Position numbers and translations under genes: made by a program. This document shows positions 8,355 through 17,796 of a stretch of DNA of 64,000 nucleotides, piece after piece. The DNA is from an uncultured Lachnospiraceae bacterium (GTDB lineage Bacteria; Bacillota; Clostridia; Lachnospirales; Lachnospiraceae), in NCBI GenBank assembly GCA_949878435.1, contig CATLAK010000013.1, positions 22,294 through 86,293 of the forward strand. The letters run 5' to 3'. The notes below the pieces were generated by a model. The model made no database searches, was not told the DNA's origin, and saw only the letters and a list, made by a program, of their open reading frames with translations. The first letter of the stretch is position 1; every line of letters starts with the position of its first letter.

Positions 8355-10343
8355 CTATATTTTCAAAGCAAAGTCGCTTCGATCCAGAGAAAAATTGGGA
8401 TTATAATAAGGATCGCCGGCGCGGAGCACCTCCTTCCACTTCTCACGGAAGCGCTCTGATTCCTGATTATACCGCTCCGCCTTCTCGCCGCCGTCGTCCA
8501 GCCCCCTTGATACCGACTCTAAATGATATAATTCTGCAAAAGGCGTAAATACGTTTAAATACCCTTTTTCCCTAAGTTTCAAACAAAAGTCCACATCATT
8601 CAAGGATATGGCAAACCCTTCATCCAGTCCTCCCACTTCCTCAAAAAGAGACTTTTTCACCATAAGGCAGGCGCCGGTGACTGCGGAGACATCCTGCGCA
8701 TAACAGAGCCTTCCCATATACCCCAGATTATCCCTGTGCTGCCCGTAATGGCTGTGTCCCGCCGTCCGGTGGGCGCCAAGTCCCAGCACCACGCCAGCAT
8801 GCTGAATCGTCTTATTAGCGTAGTACAGCTTTCCGCCTGCCGCCCCCACATCACAGCGCTGGGCATACATCAAAAGCTCCTCCATCCAGTTGACGGTGAT
8901 CACCTGGGTATCATTATTCAGCAGTAAAAGGTACTCTCCGCGGGCATGCCGTGCCCCTAAATTGTTTACCGCTGAATAATTAAATCCTCCTTCAAAGGTA
9001 ATCACCCGAATCTTCTCATTTTCTTTTAGTTCTTCGTAATAATCAAAAACGGCTCTTTCCGTGCTGTTATTTTCCACCACAATAATCTCGAAATTCTCAT
9101 AAGTAGACTTTTCTAATATAGAAGTAATACATCGCTTCAAATCTTCTGTGTGATCCTTATTTGCAATAATAATGGAAATCAAAGGACTTCCTATAATTTG
9201 ATAGCGGATTTTAAAAATAGTCTCAAACGCCCTGGTGGATGTAATCTGAAAATGCTCAAAGCCATGCCTTCTCAAATGGTCCGCCACGGCTCCCTTTGCC
9301 GCTTCAATGGCATAGGGCTTTGCGCCGATATCAGAAGCCACGCTGTCCGGATGGCTTCTCCAATAATAGAGAAGTTTGGGCACGTGCACCACATTTTTTG
9401 CCCGGTCCGTGAGGCGCAGAATCATGTCGTGGTCCTGGCTTCCATCGAATCTGGAGCGGAACAACTCGGTTCCGTCCAAAAGTTCTCTTGCAAAAACACT
9501 GAAATGGCAGATATAATTGTTCGCCCGCAGATTGTCAATGGCATAATCCGGCTTGAAATGCAGCGTCAGCATCTTGTTGATGTCCCCACTCTTAAAGGTG
9601 GTCTCGTCGCAGTATATGTAGTCTGCCTTTTTTTCATTGATGACTTTCACATACTCATACAGTACACTGGGATGAAGAATGTCATCATGGTCGAACAATC
9701 CAATAAATTCTCCTGTTGCCATCTTAAGACACTGATTGGTATTGCCTGAGATTCCCTCATTCTTTTCCAGCTTTCGGTAAAGAATTTTGTCCTTACCGGT
9801 TCTTTTCCTGTATTCCTCCACCATTCCTTCTATATAAGAGTGGTTTTCATCAGAACCGTCTGCCAGACACAACTCCCAATTTTCATACGTCTGGTTCACT
9901 ACAGACTCAATCATTTCCTTCAAGAACATTTCCGGTGTATTATATAAGGGCACTAAGATGCTGAACTTGACCATGCGGGGAAACTGTTCCTGCCTCTGCC
10001 TCTTTGCCTCTTCCTCAGAGGGAAAACTTTTTGTGCCGTAATTCCCCCTTGCCTGCCTTTCTATCTTCTTATAATTCAATTTTGCCCAGATGCCCCGAAG
10101 GCTTCCGCAGTTTTTCAGCCGGTTCCTCTGCCGGATGACAAAGTGCATACATCTGCGCAGGGGAGCTGACATTTTCCACAGAGGGTTTTCCTTGATCCTG
10201 TTCAGCTTAAAGGCAAGGTCATCACATTTTGCCTCCAGATCCGCCACCCGACCTGCAAGATCGGCATTGCGAAGATGTTCTCTCTCGTATTCCTCCTTGT
10301 AATCAACTTCTTCAAAATTCTGTTTATTCTCATTTTGGTCCAT
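8355..10343 (-). CDS. Two-domain glycosyltransferase family 2 protein
   Basis: 662 residues carrying two GT-A domains in one chain. After a coiled-coil-like N-terminus (about 10-50) and a basic stretch, domain 1 (about 123-330) shows KFSILVPLYNTPEMFL, GLFDHDDILHPSVLYEY and YCDETTF. Domain 2 (about 390-620) shows SIIIANKDHTEDL, IIVVENNS, LLLLNNDTQV, GACLMVKKSLFEEVGGLDE and ISLNDVDFCLKLRE. Tandem GT2 proteins of this kind often act as polymerases that add alternating sugars, which would fit an ABC-exported polysaccharide. The start codon overlaps the end of the 749-residue GT gene by 14 bases, so translation is probably coupled. Confidence 0.92.
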   Translation of the reverse strand: MDQNENKQNFEEVDYKEEYEREHLRNADLAGRVADLEAKCDDLAFKLNRIKENPLWKMSAPLRRCMHFVIRQRNRLKNCGSLRGIWAKLNYKKIERQARGNYGTKSFPSEEEAKRQRQEQFPRMVKFSILVPLYNTPEMFLKEMIESVVNQTYENWELCLADGSDENHSYIEGMVEEYRKRTGKDKILYRKLEKNEGISGNTNQCLKMATGEFIGLFDHDDILHPSVLYEYVKVINEKKADYIYCDETTFKSGDINKMLTLHFKPDYAIDNLRANNYICHFSVFARELLDGTELFRSRFDGSQDHDMILRLTDRAKNVVHVPKLLYYWRSHPDSVASDIGAKPYAIEAAKGAVADHLRRHGFEHFQITSTRAFETIFKIRYQIIGSPLISIIIANKDHTEDLKRCITSILEKSTYENFEIIVVENNSTERAVFDYYEELKENEKIRVITFEGGFNYSAVNNLGARHARGEYLLLLNNDTQVITVNWMEELLMYAQRCDVGAAGGKLYYANKTIQHAGVVLGLGAHRTAGHSHYGQHRDNLGYMGRLCYAQDVSAVTGACLMVKKSLFEEVGGLDEGFAISLNDVDFCLKLREKGYLNVFTPFAELYHLESVSRGLDDGGEKAERYNQESERFREKWKEVLRAGDPYYNPNFSLDRSDFALKI

Positions 10344-12579
10344 TCTGTGTCACCTCCAGCACCCAGTTGCTCCAGTTTACCAGTTTCTGCCTGGAACATC
10401 GATCCTCCGCCAGCATGCCGAACTGATAAATGCCTGCTGGAATCTCCTCCATACGCATTTTAGCCGCAAAACCAGTTAAATCTACATTTAATTGGTCTTT
10501 CAAATTATCTTTGATATCCTTACGGTATCTGTCATCTACATCCATCATCCAAATATGATGATCTGCTTGATTTTTTAGGAGCAATTTCTTTTTATAACAA
10601 GCATTATCTGCTCCTATGACAAAGGAATAGCCCTGAAAATAATATCCCATATCTTCTGGCTTTACCTTAATTCTCCCTTTTTCTAAAGCCACTCCATACT
10701 GCCACTTATAGATATCCATGGCGCATTCCATCCCCACTACAAGGCATTTGTCTTCCCTTGCGTTTTGAATCAGCCGGTCACCGGAAAACGCCTTTGACCA
10801 TGGCATATCAAGCGTCACCTGATACCTGTAAGCCGGTGAATATTCCGATTCCAGCATATCCGTGGTAAGATAGGGGTGATAATAAGGATCCTTTCCGTAT
10901 AATGCTTGATGCCTCTCGTAAAGAAGATCCTTTTCCTTTGACAGACGGAGTTGTTTCTCCGAAGACTCCCCATCCTTTCCCCTGCTTAAAGATTCATGGT
11001 GATAGAGTGCCACATCATTTCTTACTATATTATAATAGCCTTTCTCATAAATCGTATAACATAAGTCAACGTCATTAAAGGCGACCGCAAGTTCCTCGCA
11101 AAATCCCTCTGCCTCTTCAAAAACCTCCCTTGACATCATAAGGCATGCCCCTGTAGCTGCCATCATATTGTGGACGCCTCTGTTCATGCCGAAATAGTGT
11201 GTGGTTCCATCTTTTAAAAACTGCAGTTTATGGGCTGGTCCCACCCGCAAATTGGTGATTCCTGCATGCTGGATGGTATCCGATCCGGGGTATAAGAGTT
11301 TCACCCCCACAGCTCCCGCCCGGGGGAGCCTTGCTTTTTCCAGCATTTTATCCAGCCAGTCCGGTTGAAGAATTTCCATATCGTCATTTAAAAAGAGGAA
11401 AAACGTCCCTTTTGCCTTTCCCGCTCCCAGATTGCACATATGTGAAAAATTAAAGGTCATGGGCTGATACAGGTAACGACAGCCTGCAAGTCGAAATTGT
11501 TTCTCACCTGTTGTCAAATCACGATTTATCCTTGACACCTTTTCTGAAATAGCAGCCTTATTTTCTTCGCTGCTTCCATTGTCCACCAAAATAAGTTCAC
11601 ACAAATAAGCGCAGCAAGTTCTTTCCATCAGCGAATCCAGACATTGAAACAGTACTGCAACATTATCTTTGGAGGGAATGATAATGGATAAGATGATTTC
11701 ATCTCTGTCCTCCCTCTTCTGTTCACCAGAGAAAAACGTCTCTTCCTTTTCTGCAAAAGCCGGAAGCTTTAAATCTTTCACCTGCCCGTAGCCGTTTTCC
11801 GCACTGTGAAAGAGTACTTCTCTGATATGAAACACGACCGAATTGGTCCTTTCCTCCCTTTTATCAAACCCTCCGCGTGTTTTCAACAGCTGATACAATA
11901 ATAAATACACCAATTCTCCCGTCTGCTTCCGGGCGCCTTCAAGCATTCCGCTTTCCTTGCATGTTTTATATGCATCCCACAGTGCTTCCGCCCTGACTGC
12001 CACAAGCCCGCCAAGATAGAAGCAGGACAAGAAACGGTCTGGAGACCAATCCGGCTTAAACCAGGGTTCTTCCCTTAAATCCCCCTTCTTTATGTCCTCA
12101 TCCCCATAAATCAAGGAAACATCCCTATTCTTTGCAAAACACTGCGCAATCAGCCTATATGCTTTATCACTGATTTCCCCCTCATACATGCTGATCAAAA
12201 TAGCATCAAAAGCAGCTTGCTGCGACAAAACGTCTGCATTTTTCTCAAATGCATCCGCCGTCACGGATAAATAAGTCTTCTTTTCCCTAATCTGACCAGA
12301 TTTACCAATTACTTCCAGTACATGACAGCTCTCGTCATATTTTGAATGATTTCCATCATTTTCATCATTTTTTCTCCCAAATCCGCATAATGCAAAATCA
12401 TTTGTCAGACTTTTCTTTTTCTCAACTTCAATCGCATCGCCAATTGAGGATTTCTCTTCTTGTTCTCTGATCCAGTCGTTATATGTCAGATTTTTTGACA
12501 TTACTTCTTTTGCATAACGTTTATGCTGTCTACTTACCAATATCTGTTTTATATTCTGTTTCAGAGAATTCACTTGCAT
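10330..12579 (-). CDS. Large glycosyltransferase family 2 protein, N-terminal domain degenerate
   Basis: 749 residues. A full GT-A domain lies at about 295-560: SIIIPSKDNVAVLFQCL, ELILVDNGSSEEN, FLFLNDDMEIL, GACLMMSREVFEEAEGFCEE and VAFNDVDLCYTIYEKG. The first half (about 100-240) keeps only the acceptor side of a second GT2 domain (LIYGDEDIKKG, WFKPDWSPDRFL) and lacks a clear donor-binding start. The last about 150 residues look like a beta-rich accessory domain. The ATG at 12579 is only 2 bases from GAGG; a GTG two codons later has normal spacing and may be the true start. It overlaps the next gene by 14 bases. Confidence 0.88.
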   Translation of the reverse strand: MQVNSLKQNIKQILVSRQHKRYAKEVMSKNLTYNDWIREQEEKSSIGDAIEVEKKKSLTNDFALCGFGRKNDENDGNHSKYDESCHVLEVIGKSGQIREKKTYLSVTADAFEKNADVLSQQAAFDAILISMYEGEISDKAYRLIAQCFAKNRDVSLIYGDEDIKKGDLREEPWFKPDWSPDRFLSCFYLGGLVAVRAEALWDAYKTCKESGMLEGARKQTGELVYLLLYQLLKTRGGFDKREERTNSVVFHIREVLFHSAENGYGQVKDLKLPAFAEKEETFFSGEQKREDRDEIILSIIIPSKDNVAVLFQCLDSLMERTCCAYLCELILVDNGSSEENKAAISEKVSRINRDLTTGEKQFRLAGCRYLYQPMTFNFSHMCNLGAGKAKGTFFLFLNDDMEILQPDWLDKMLEKARLPRAGAVGVKLLYPGSDTIQHAGITNLRVGPAHKLQFLKDGTTHYFGMNRGVHNMMAATGACLMMSREVFEEAEGFCEELAVAFNDVDLCYTIYEKGYYNIVRNDVALYHHESLSRGKDGESSEKQLRLSKEKDLLYERHQALYGKDPYYHPYLTTDMLESEYSPAYRYQVTLDMPWSKAFSGDRLIQNAREDKCLVVGMECAMDIYKWQYGVALEKGRIKVKPEDMGYYFQGYSFVIGADNACYKKKLLLKNQADHHIWMMDVDDRYRKDIKDNLKDQLNVDLTGFAAKMRMEEIPAGIYQFGMLAEDRCSRQKLVNWSNWVLEVTQNGPK

Positions 12580-12624
12580 TTCCTCGCTTTAAATATAGTT
12601 GAATATAACGTGTGATATTTATAC

Positions 12625-14733
12625 TTAGAACAACCTCTTGACTGCCCCCGTCATATCATTTGCCATATCCTCCGGCACAGGCGCCAATTCCATTTTAACC
12701 AAAAGCAGATTCTCACCATTTCTGGGAAGCTCTGAAACTGCAATACACACATTTGGATCCTGGCTCTCAAATACATAGCACCCTGGCTTTACCGTTTTTC
12801 CGTTGGTCTGAATATATTTCTTTTGTAGCGGCACATCCGTTTCATTCAGCCGCAGTTCCTTTATTTTAACCATGCAGGAACGGTCTGCCGGGTCGATCCT
12901 AAGCCCTTTTACATTGCCATCAAAAGGAATATTGGCTTCTATTTCATATTCGCCAACATAAATATCCGGCATATAACAGGAATCTTCCTCCCTGAATCCG
13001 CTTCCTCTGTCATAGTAGACCTGAATCCTCTGATTCAGGATTTTTTGAAGATGACGCTCCATCAGCTTTTTGGGATCCACACTGTAAGTGCCGATGGATG
13101 CCCTGATTTCTCCCATAGAACTGCGCTTGCCGGTTACCTGCTTTTGAAATTTCCCTTCTTTTTCACGGTAATCTTCCGCTTTCTGCTGGCTGATTCCCAG
13201 CTTATCCATAATCAAATCCAGATTTAGCTTGTTTCGTTTTTCTTCCTCCAGCACATAACAATAAATTGCCCTGAATGCCACTTCAGAGGAGGGAATTTTC
13301 TTTTCCACCGTCCATTCATAATCAATCACGGTAAACTGATCCCCATCTACAAGGATATTGGCAAAAATCAAATCGTAATCTGTAACCTCTTGCTCCTCCC
13401 CATACGAAATCAATTCATAATATCGGTCGAACAAGCGATAAAACTCGTCCATATCTTCCCGCTCAAGGCACCTGTCTAAGAGTTCCTCCAATGTAATGCC
13501 TTTTTCATAGGGAAATTCTGCATAACTTCCATCCTCTGCGAGAAAACATTGGTTAATTGCAAGCCCGCTTCCCTCATATCTTTTCTTTAATAGCTCACAA
13601 GAGCGCTTCATTCCCATTACATGTTCCCTCGCAGGCGCATTTAAGGGGATTTTCCGTACCACTCTTCCCTCCGGCGTATCTGCGATTTCCGTCCGGAGTG
13701 CATACTTTTCCGCCCTGTCATTTGAATATTTGACATAGCAAGTATCTGCGCCTTTTCCTATAAGTACCAGATAAGAATTGGAAAAAATGGGAAACAGACC
13801 GTCTTCTATGATTCCGTCAAACACATATTTCTCATTGAACATCACCATCCTGTCACGGTCAAAATTCCGCATATTGTCCGTCAGCTCACCTGACCCGGGC
13901 AGCCTTTTATCTGAATACAGAGTCGTAGGAAATTTGTAGTCCGGATAGGGATAATAAAAAGAATAGTTTTCCACGCCGCAGTTTTTAAAGATTTTTTCAA
14001 GACCCGTTCTGGTAAAGGTTCGGGCACTCCCTCCTTCCGGATACCCCTCTAGACCGCTGAAGTAAGTCCCAAGGTGATCTTCCTTACATCCCGCCCAGTA
14101 TTTGAGACCAAATTTGTTTTCAATGGCGATTACGATGCATCCATCCTTTTTTACATGCTTCATCATGATTTTCAAAAAATCTTCATAAGGCGTCTTTGTG
14201 TGAATATAGGACTGCCCATATTCAAATACGCCAATCATACAGGCAAAATCATAATCTTCAGAAAGGGATGGTTCAATATCGCTGAAATTTCCCACATGAA
14301 TCTCAATGTTGTCTCTGTCCTGATTTCGATAGGCATTGATCAGGCTGCGTTTGGCAGATAGATCGATGCAAGTGACGCTCCCCGCTTTTTCTGAAAGTTT
14401 TTCCGTTATTGCGCCACAGCCGGAACCGATTTCCAACACTTTATCAGAAGGCTTGATGGGAATCCAGTCTACGATGTTTCCCCTAAGAGGTGATAAATGA
14501 TAGAGAATCGGCCAACTTTTCCGTTCTTCTATGACCGCTGGATATTCCACTCTTGAAGCATTTTTTACAATTGCCAGTATTTCGTCCTCAATAGCTCCAT
14601 CACTATATAAATCCTTTCCCGGATAATACCTATAGTCAAGCCTCACCTTCCCGATTTCTTCCGGCAGTTTTCCCAACAGTTCTTCTTCCTTCAAATGAAT
14701 GGGCTTAGGTCTTGTGCGCTTACTCTCGTTCAT
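12625..14733 (-). CDS. SAM methyltransferase / kinase-like fusion, possible glycan chain terminator
   Basis: 702 residues in three parts. (1) A class I methyltransferase: motif I KVLEIGSGCGAITEKL at about 98-113, acidic motif II VTCIDLS, then DFACMIGVFEYG. (2) A small-kinase/aminoglycoside-phosphotransferase-like domain at about 330-510: VVRKIPL as a possible ATP-lysine strand, DYDLIFANILV at about 449 as the catalytic D-x5-N loop, VIDYEWT as the metal-binding aspartate. (3) A beta-rich C-terminal domain (about 580-700). The methyltransferase-kinase order is that of WbdD of E. coli O9a, which caps O-polysaccharide and sets chain length for Wzm/Wzt export. Wzt and Wzm genes lie directly upstream, which supports a capping role. 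The kinase assignment is by motif only. Confidence 0.75.
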   Translation of the reverse strand: MNESKRTRPKPIHLKEEELLGKLPEEIGKVRLDYRYYPGKDLYSDGAIEDEILAIVKNASRVEYPAVIEERKSWPILYHLSPLRGNIVDWIPIKPSDKVLEIGSGCGAITEKLSEKAGSVTCIDLSAKRSLINAYRNQDRDNIEIHVGNFSDIEPSLSEDYDFACMIGVFEYGQSYIHTKTPYEDFLKIMMKHVKKDGCIVIAIENKFGLKYWAGCKEDHLGTYFSGLEGYPEGGSARTFTRTGLEKIFKNCGVENYSFYYPYPDYKFPTTLYSDKRLPGSGELTDNMRNFDRDRMVMFNEKYVFDGIIEDGLFPIFSNSYLVLIGKGADTCYVKYSNDRAEKYALRTEIADTPEGRVVRKIPLNAPAREHVMGMKRSCELLKKRYEGSGLAINQCFLAEDGSYAEFPYEKGITLEELLDRCLEREDMDEFYRLFDRYYELISYGEEQEVTDYDLIFANILVDGDQFTVIDYEWTVEKKIPSSEVAFRAIYCYVLEEEKRNKLNLDLIMDKLGISQQKAEDYREKEGKFQKQVTGKRSSMGEIRASIGTYSVDPKKLMERHLQKILNQRIQVYYDRGSGFREEDSCYMPDIYVGEYEIEANIPFDGNVKGLRIDPADRSCMVKIKELRLNETDVPLQKKYIQTNGKTVKPGCYVFESQDPNVCIAVSELPRNGENLLLVKMELAPVPEDMANDMTGAVKRLF

Positions 14734-14747
14734 GGAATGTGTCCTTT

Positions 14748-16118
14748 CTACTGCTCGTCAATAACCTCTATCTTAGAATTGGTATCGTAAAAGCCAACCG
14801 TGTCCTTATCCGATATCACCGTCAGATTCATCACATCATACAGTCGATGATACACCGTAAAGTCTTCCTTCTCATATCCTGTAACCCCAAGGGAAAGGAG
14901 ATATTCTCCCCCTTGTAAATCTAAGTTCTGCGTAAATACGATATGTTTAACACTGCCTGCCTTTACCGGCTCCAAAAATGCCTTTTCCACCATGGTATTG
15001 GTTCCGGTAATCTCCACTCCCTTGATATTTTTGATTGTAAATGCAAAAATGGGCTCGCAGATATCCTCCTTAAAGCATACCTTCATATGTATGCTGCACT
15101 GTCCGCCCTTAAGCACGGCGCTGCAGTTCCTGCCTGCCTCATCTGTAATATAATATGACTCGATAAGCGCCTGTTTCGTTCCATATTCCAGCAAATCCGG
15201 ATTTACGCAGGCGCCGGTACTATCCTCTTCCCCTGCACCGTCCTGCATAGTTTCTTCCTTCGCGCCAGAGTCCTCCAAGTTTTCTCCCCCTGCATGCCGT
15301 TTTCCTGCCCTGGCAGCCGCCGCTCCAATTTCTTCATCGTCCAGAAGCGAGGCATCTTCCTCATGGGGAAGGGGATACTGCCCCACAAGCACCTGCTTAT
15401 AGGCGTCTATCATTTCCTTCGGCGTTCCTTCGCCTAATTTCACTCCTTGGTTGAGCAGGACCACACGATCACAATATTTGCTGATACTGCCAAGATCATG
15501 GCTTACGAATACGATGGTCTTTCCCATCTTTTTAAACTCTTCAAATTTATGATAACATTTTGCTTGGAAGAAGACATCTCCCACGGACAGCGCTTCATCT
15601 ACAATCAGTATCTCAGGATCGATATTGATTGCCACCGCAAAGGCAAGGCGCACGAACATACCGCTGGAATAAGTCTTTACAGGCTGATAAACGTAGTCTC
15701 CAATATCGGCAAATCCAAGAATTTCATCCATCTTAGCGTCTATTTCCTTTTTGGAAAATCCAATCATGGTTCCGTTCAAGTAGACATTTTCAATTCCATT
15801 GTACTCCATATTAAATCCAGCTCCCAGTTCAAGCAGTGCGGAAATACGTCCATTCACATTCACAGAGCCTTTGGTTGGATTCAAAACACCTGTTATTATT
15901 TTAAGAATCGTAGACTTGCCAGAACCATTGGTTCCGATGATTCCCACCGTTTCCCCCTGATAAATCGACATATCTACCCCTTTGAGGGCATAGTGCTCCT
16001 TATAACGCTTCTTTCTACCAAATCCCAATGCCTCTTTCAGTCTGTCAGAAGGCTTATCATAAAGTTTGTATGCTTTTTCCAGATCTTTTACCTGTATGGC
16101 AGTCTTTTTTCCATCCAT
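14748..16118 (-). CDS. wzt: ABC transporter ATPase for polysaccharide export (Wzt type, with glycan-binding C-terminal domain)
   Basis: 456 residues, membrane-associated. The ATPase domain (1-240) has Walker A GTNGSGKST at 62-70, the signature TYSSGMFVRLAFA and Walker B ILIVDEALSVGD, then VSHDLGSI with the switch histidine. An acidic, low-complexity linker (about 250-310) joins a C-terminal domain (about 315-450) with the beta-sandwich pattern of Wzt C-terminal domains (YYITDEAG, IVFTQNLDLQGGEYLLSLGVTG). Simple TagH-like ATPases lack this domain. In O9a-type systems it binds the capped end of the glycan before export. It lies between the permease and the putative capping enzyme, consistent with one export pathway. 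Confidence 0.92.
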   Translation of the reverse strand: MDGKKTAIQVKDLEKAYKLYDKPSDRLKEALGFGRKKRYKEHYALKGVDMSIYQGETVGIIGTNGSGKSTILKIITGVLNPTKGSVNVNGRISALLELGAGFNMEYNGIENVYLNGTMIGFSKKEIDAKMDEILGFADIGDYVYQPVKTYSSGMFVRLAFAVAINIDPEILIVDEALSVGDVFFQAKCYHKFEEFKKMGKTIVFVSHDLGSISKYCDRVVLLNQGVKLGEGTPKEMIDAYKQVLVGQYPLPHEEDASLLDDEEIGAAAARAGKRHAGGENLEDSGAKEETMQDGAGEEDSTGACVNPDLLEYGTKQALIESYYITDEAGRNCSAVLKGGQCSIHMKVCFKEDICEPIFAFTIKNIKGVEITGTNTMVEKAFLEPVKAGSVKHIVFTQNLDLQGGEYLLSLGVTGYEKEDFTVYHRLYDVMNLTVISDKDTVGFYDTNSKIEVIDEQ

Positions 16119-16177
16119 CTTTCGACTTTCTCCTGCTTTCGCCTTTCTCTTAAAACCTTTTTATGATGCCGCCAGGC

Positions 16178-17209
16178 TTAAAGCACATCTGCAAAATGCA
16201 CCTTCAACCTCTTAAAGATCAACGACCCTACGCAGAACAAGGTGACCGTAAATATCCAGAAATAAGTAGAAGAATAAAAATGTTCAAAAAACCATTCATC
16301 CCCATATATTGCATTTCTGTAACCATTTACAATATAAACCAGAGGATTGAGCTTAAAAAGGGTGATGATCTTATCGTTATTCAACATATCAATATTCCAA
16401 AGAATCGGCGTCGCCCACATCCCCACCTGTAGGCTGATGTTGATAATCTGTCCCAGATCCCTGAAAAAAACCACAATTGCACAACTGCAGTAACTCATGG
16501 CAAGCACCAGGATGAACAGACAGAAGCTATAATAGAATACCTGTAATGTATACAGATTGGGATAATATCCATAACAAACGGCAACTACCAGCAGAACTCC
16601 CACAAAAAACAGATGGATAAAGGTGGCGGCAATTAACTTGATAATCGGGAGAATACTGATATTGAATACCACCTTCTTCACAAGATAGCTATATTCCAGC
16701 AGCGCATTGGTTCCGTTTGTAATTGCTTCGGAAAAATAAAACCAGGGCACCAATCCTGCCGTAAGGTATAAGACATAAGGCACCTCCACACCGCTTGCCA
16801 CCAACTGGCTTCGTGTCTGAAAGACCTTGTCGAACACGATCCAATACATGAGTACCGTCACCACGGGCTGCACCAGCGCCCACAAAAAGCCAAGATAAGA
16901 ACCCGCATAACGCTTTTTGAAATCATTTTTGGACAATTTCCAGATTAACTCCCGGCTTTGGAACAATTCTTTCGGGATAATGAACATCCTGTCATAATAC
17001 AGTCCAAAAATAATGCAGGCAAGCGTAAGGAGGGCACATGCGCAGAATTTTTTCAAATCCTCCGTATGCTGATCGGGCGCTAAGGGATTGCTGTGGGAAA
17101 GTACCATAATCGCCACTAGAATACAGATTCCGTAAAAAATTCCGATTCCCAGCGGCTTTGGCAGCTTTTTCAATTTGAACTGCTTATTCTCTTTCACATC
17201 ACCCTTCAT
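16178..17209 (-). CDS. wzm: ABC-2 type polysaccharide export permease (Wzm/TagG type) with extra N-terminal helices
   Basis: 343 residues. From about residue 85 it follows the Wzm/TagG pattern: an amphipathic start RELIWKLSKNDFKKRYAGSYLG, then GFLWALVQPVVTVLMYW, YLTAGLVPWFYFSEA, a short periplasmic-type loop region, MWATPILWNIDML, and NPLVYIVNGYRNAIYGD near the C-terminus. The first about 75 residues add two membrane helices not present in the usual 260-270-residue permeases. It forms the membrane channel with the Wzt-type ATPase encoded 59 bases downstream. The start at 17209 lies 3 bases past the rfbC stop codon, so the genes are cotranscribed. Confidence 0.92.
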   Translation of the reverse strand: MKGDVKENKQFKLKKLPKPLGIGIFYGICILVAIMVLSHSNPLAPDQHTEDLKKFCACALLTLACIIFGLYYDRMFIIPKELFQSRELIWKLSKNDFKKRYAGSYLGFLWALVQPVVTVLMYWIVFDKVFQTRSQLVASGVEVPYVLYLTAGLVPWFYFSEAITNGTNALLEYSYLVKKVVFNISILPIIKLIAATFIHLFFVGVLLVVAVCYGYYPNLYTLQVFYYSFCLFILVLAMSYCSCAIVVFFRDLGQIINISLQVGMWATPILWNIDMLNNDKIITLFKLNPLVYIVNGYRNAIYGDEWFFEHFYSSTYFWIFTVTLFCVGSLIFKRLKVHFADVL

Positions 17210-17212
17210 ACA

Positions 17213-17779
17213 CTATCCGTTCTTTCTGCTTTCCGTATATTCTTTGATTCCGCCCCACTTTTTATCCTTGTCAGACATAATCAGCTCTGTTCCCTGCAAG
17301 ATAGGCCATTGGATGCCGATTTCCGGATCATCAAACTTAATTCCGCCCTCATCGTTGGGATGATAAAAATCTGTACATTTATAGGCAAACTCTGCATAAT
17401 CCGACAGGACGACAAATCCATGGGCAAAGTTCTTCGGAATGAAAAACTGCCTCTTATTCTCCGCGGAGAGAACCACGCCGTACCACTTTCCGTAAGTGGC
17501 GGAACCGGGTCTTAAATCCACTGCCACATCAAACACTTCCCCCGCAATCACACGCACAAGCTTGTCCTGGGGGTAATGAATCTGAAAATGGAGCCCTCTT
17601 AAAACATTCTTTACGGAAGAAGACTGATTATCCTGTACAAAAACCTGATCGATACCTGCTTCCTTATAATCGTTATAATTGTAAGTCTCCATAAAATATC
17701 CCCTTGCATCCCCAAAGACGGCAGGGGTAATTATCTTTAATCCTTCAATTTCACATGTTTCAACCGTTATTTTTCCCAT
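17213..17779 (-). CDS. rfbC: dTDP-4-dehydrorhamnose 3,5-epimerase
   Basis: Third enzyme of dTDP-L-rhamnose synthesis: epimerises C3 and C5 of dTDP-4-dehydro-6-deoxyglucose. 188 residues, normal length. Family motifs: GDARGYFMETYNYNDY, FVQDNQSSSVKNVLRGLHFQ (with the catalytic histidine of RGLHFQ), DVAVDLRPGSATYGKW, and FIPKNFAHGFVVLSDYAEFAYKCTDFYHP with the conserved active-site tyrosine region. A GGAGG lies 5-8 bases before the ATG. It sits directly downstream of rfbA (17-base gap), so the two are one operon. Confidence 0.96.
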   Translation of the reverse strand: MGKITVETCEIEGLKIITPAVFGDARGYFMETYNYNDYKEAGIDQVFVQDNQSSSVKNVLRGLHFQIHYPQDKLVRVIAGEVFDVAVDLRPGSATYGKWYGVVLSAENKRQFFIPKNFAHGFVVLSDYAEFAYKCTDFYHPNDEGGIKFDDPEIGIQWPILQGTELIMSDKDKKWGGIKEYTESRKNG

Positions 17780-17796
17780 ATTTTCCTCCAGTCACT

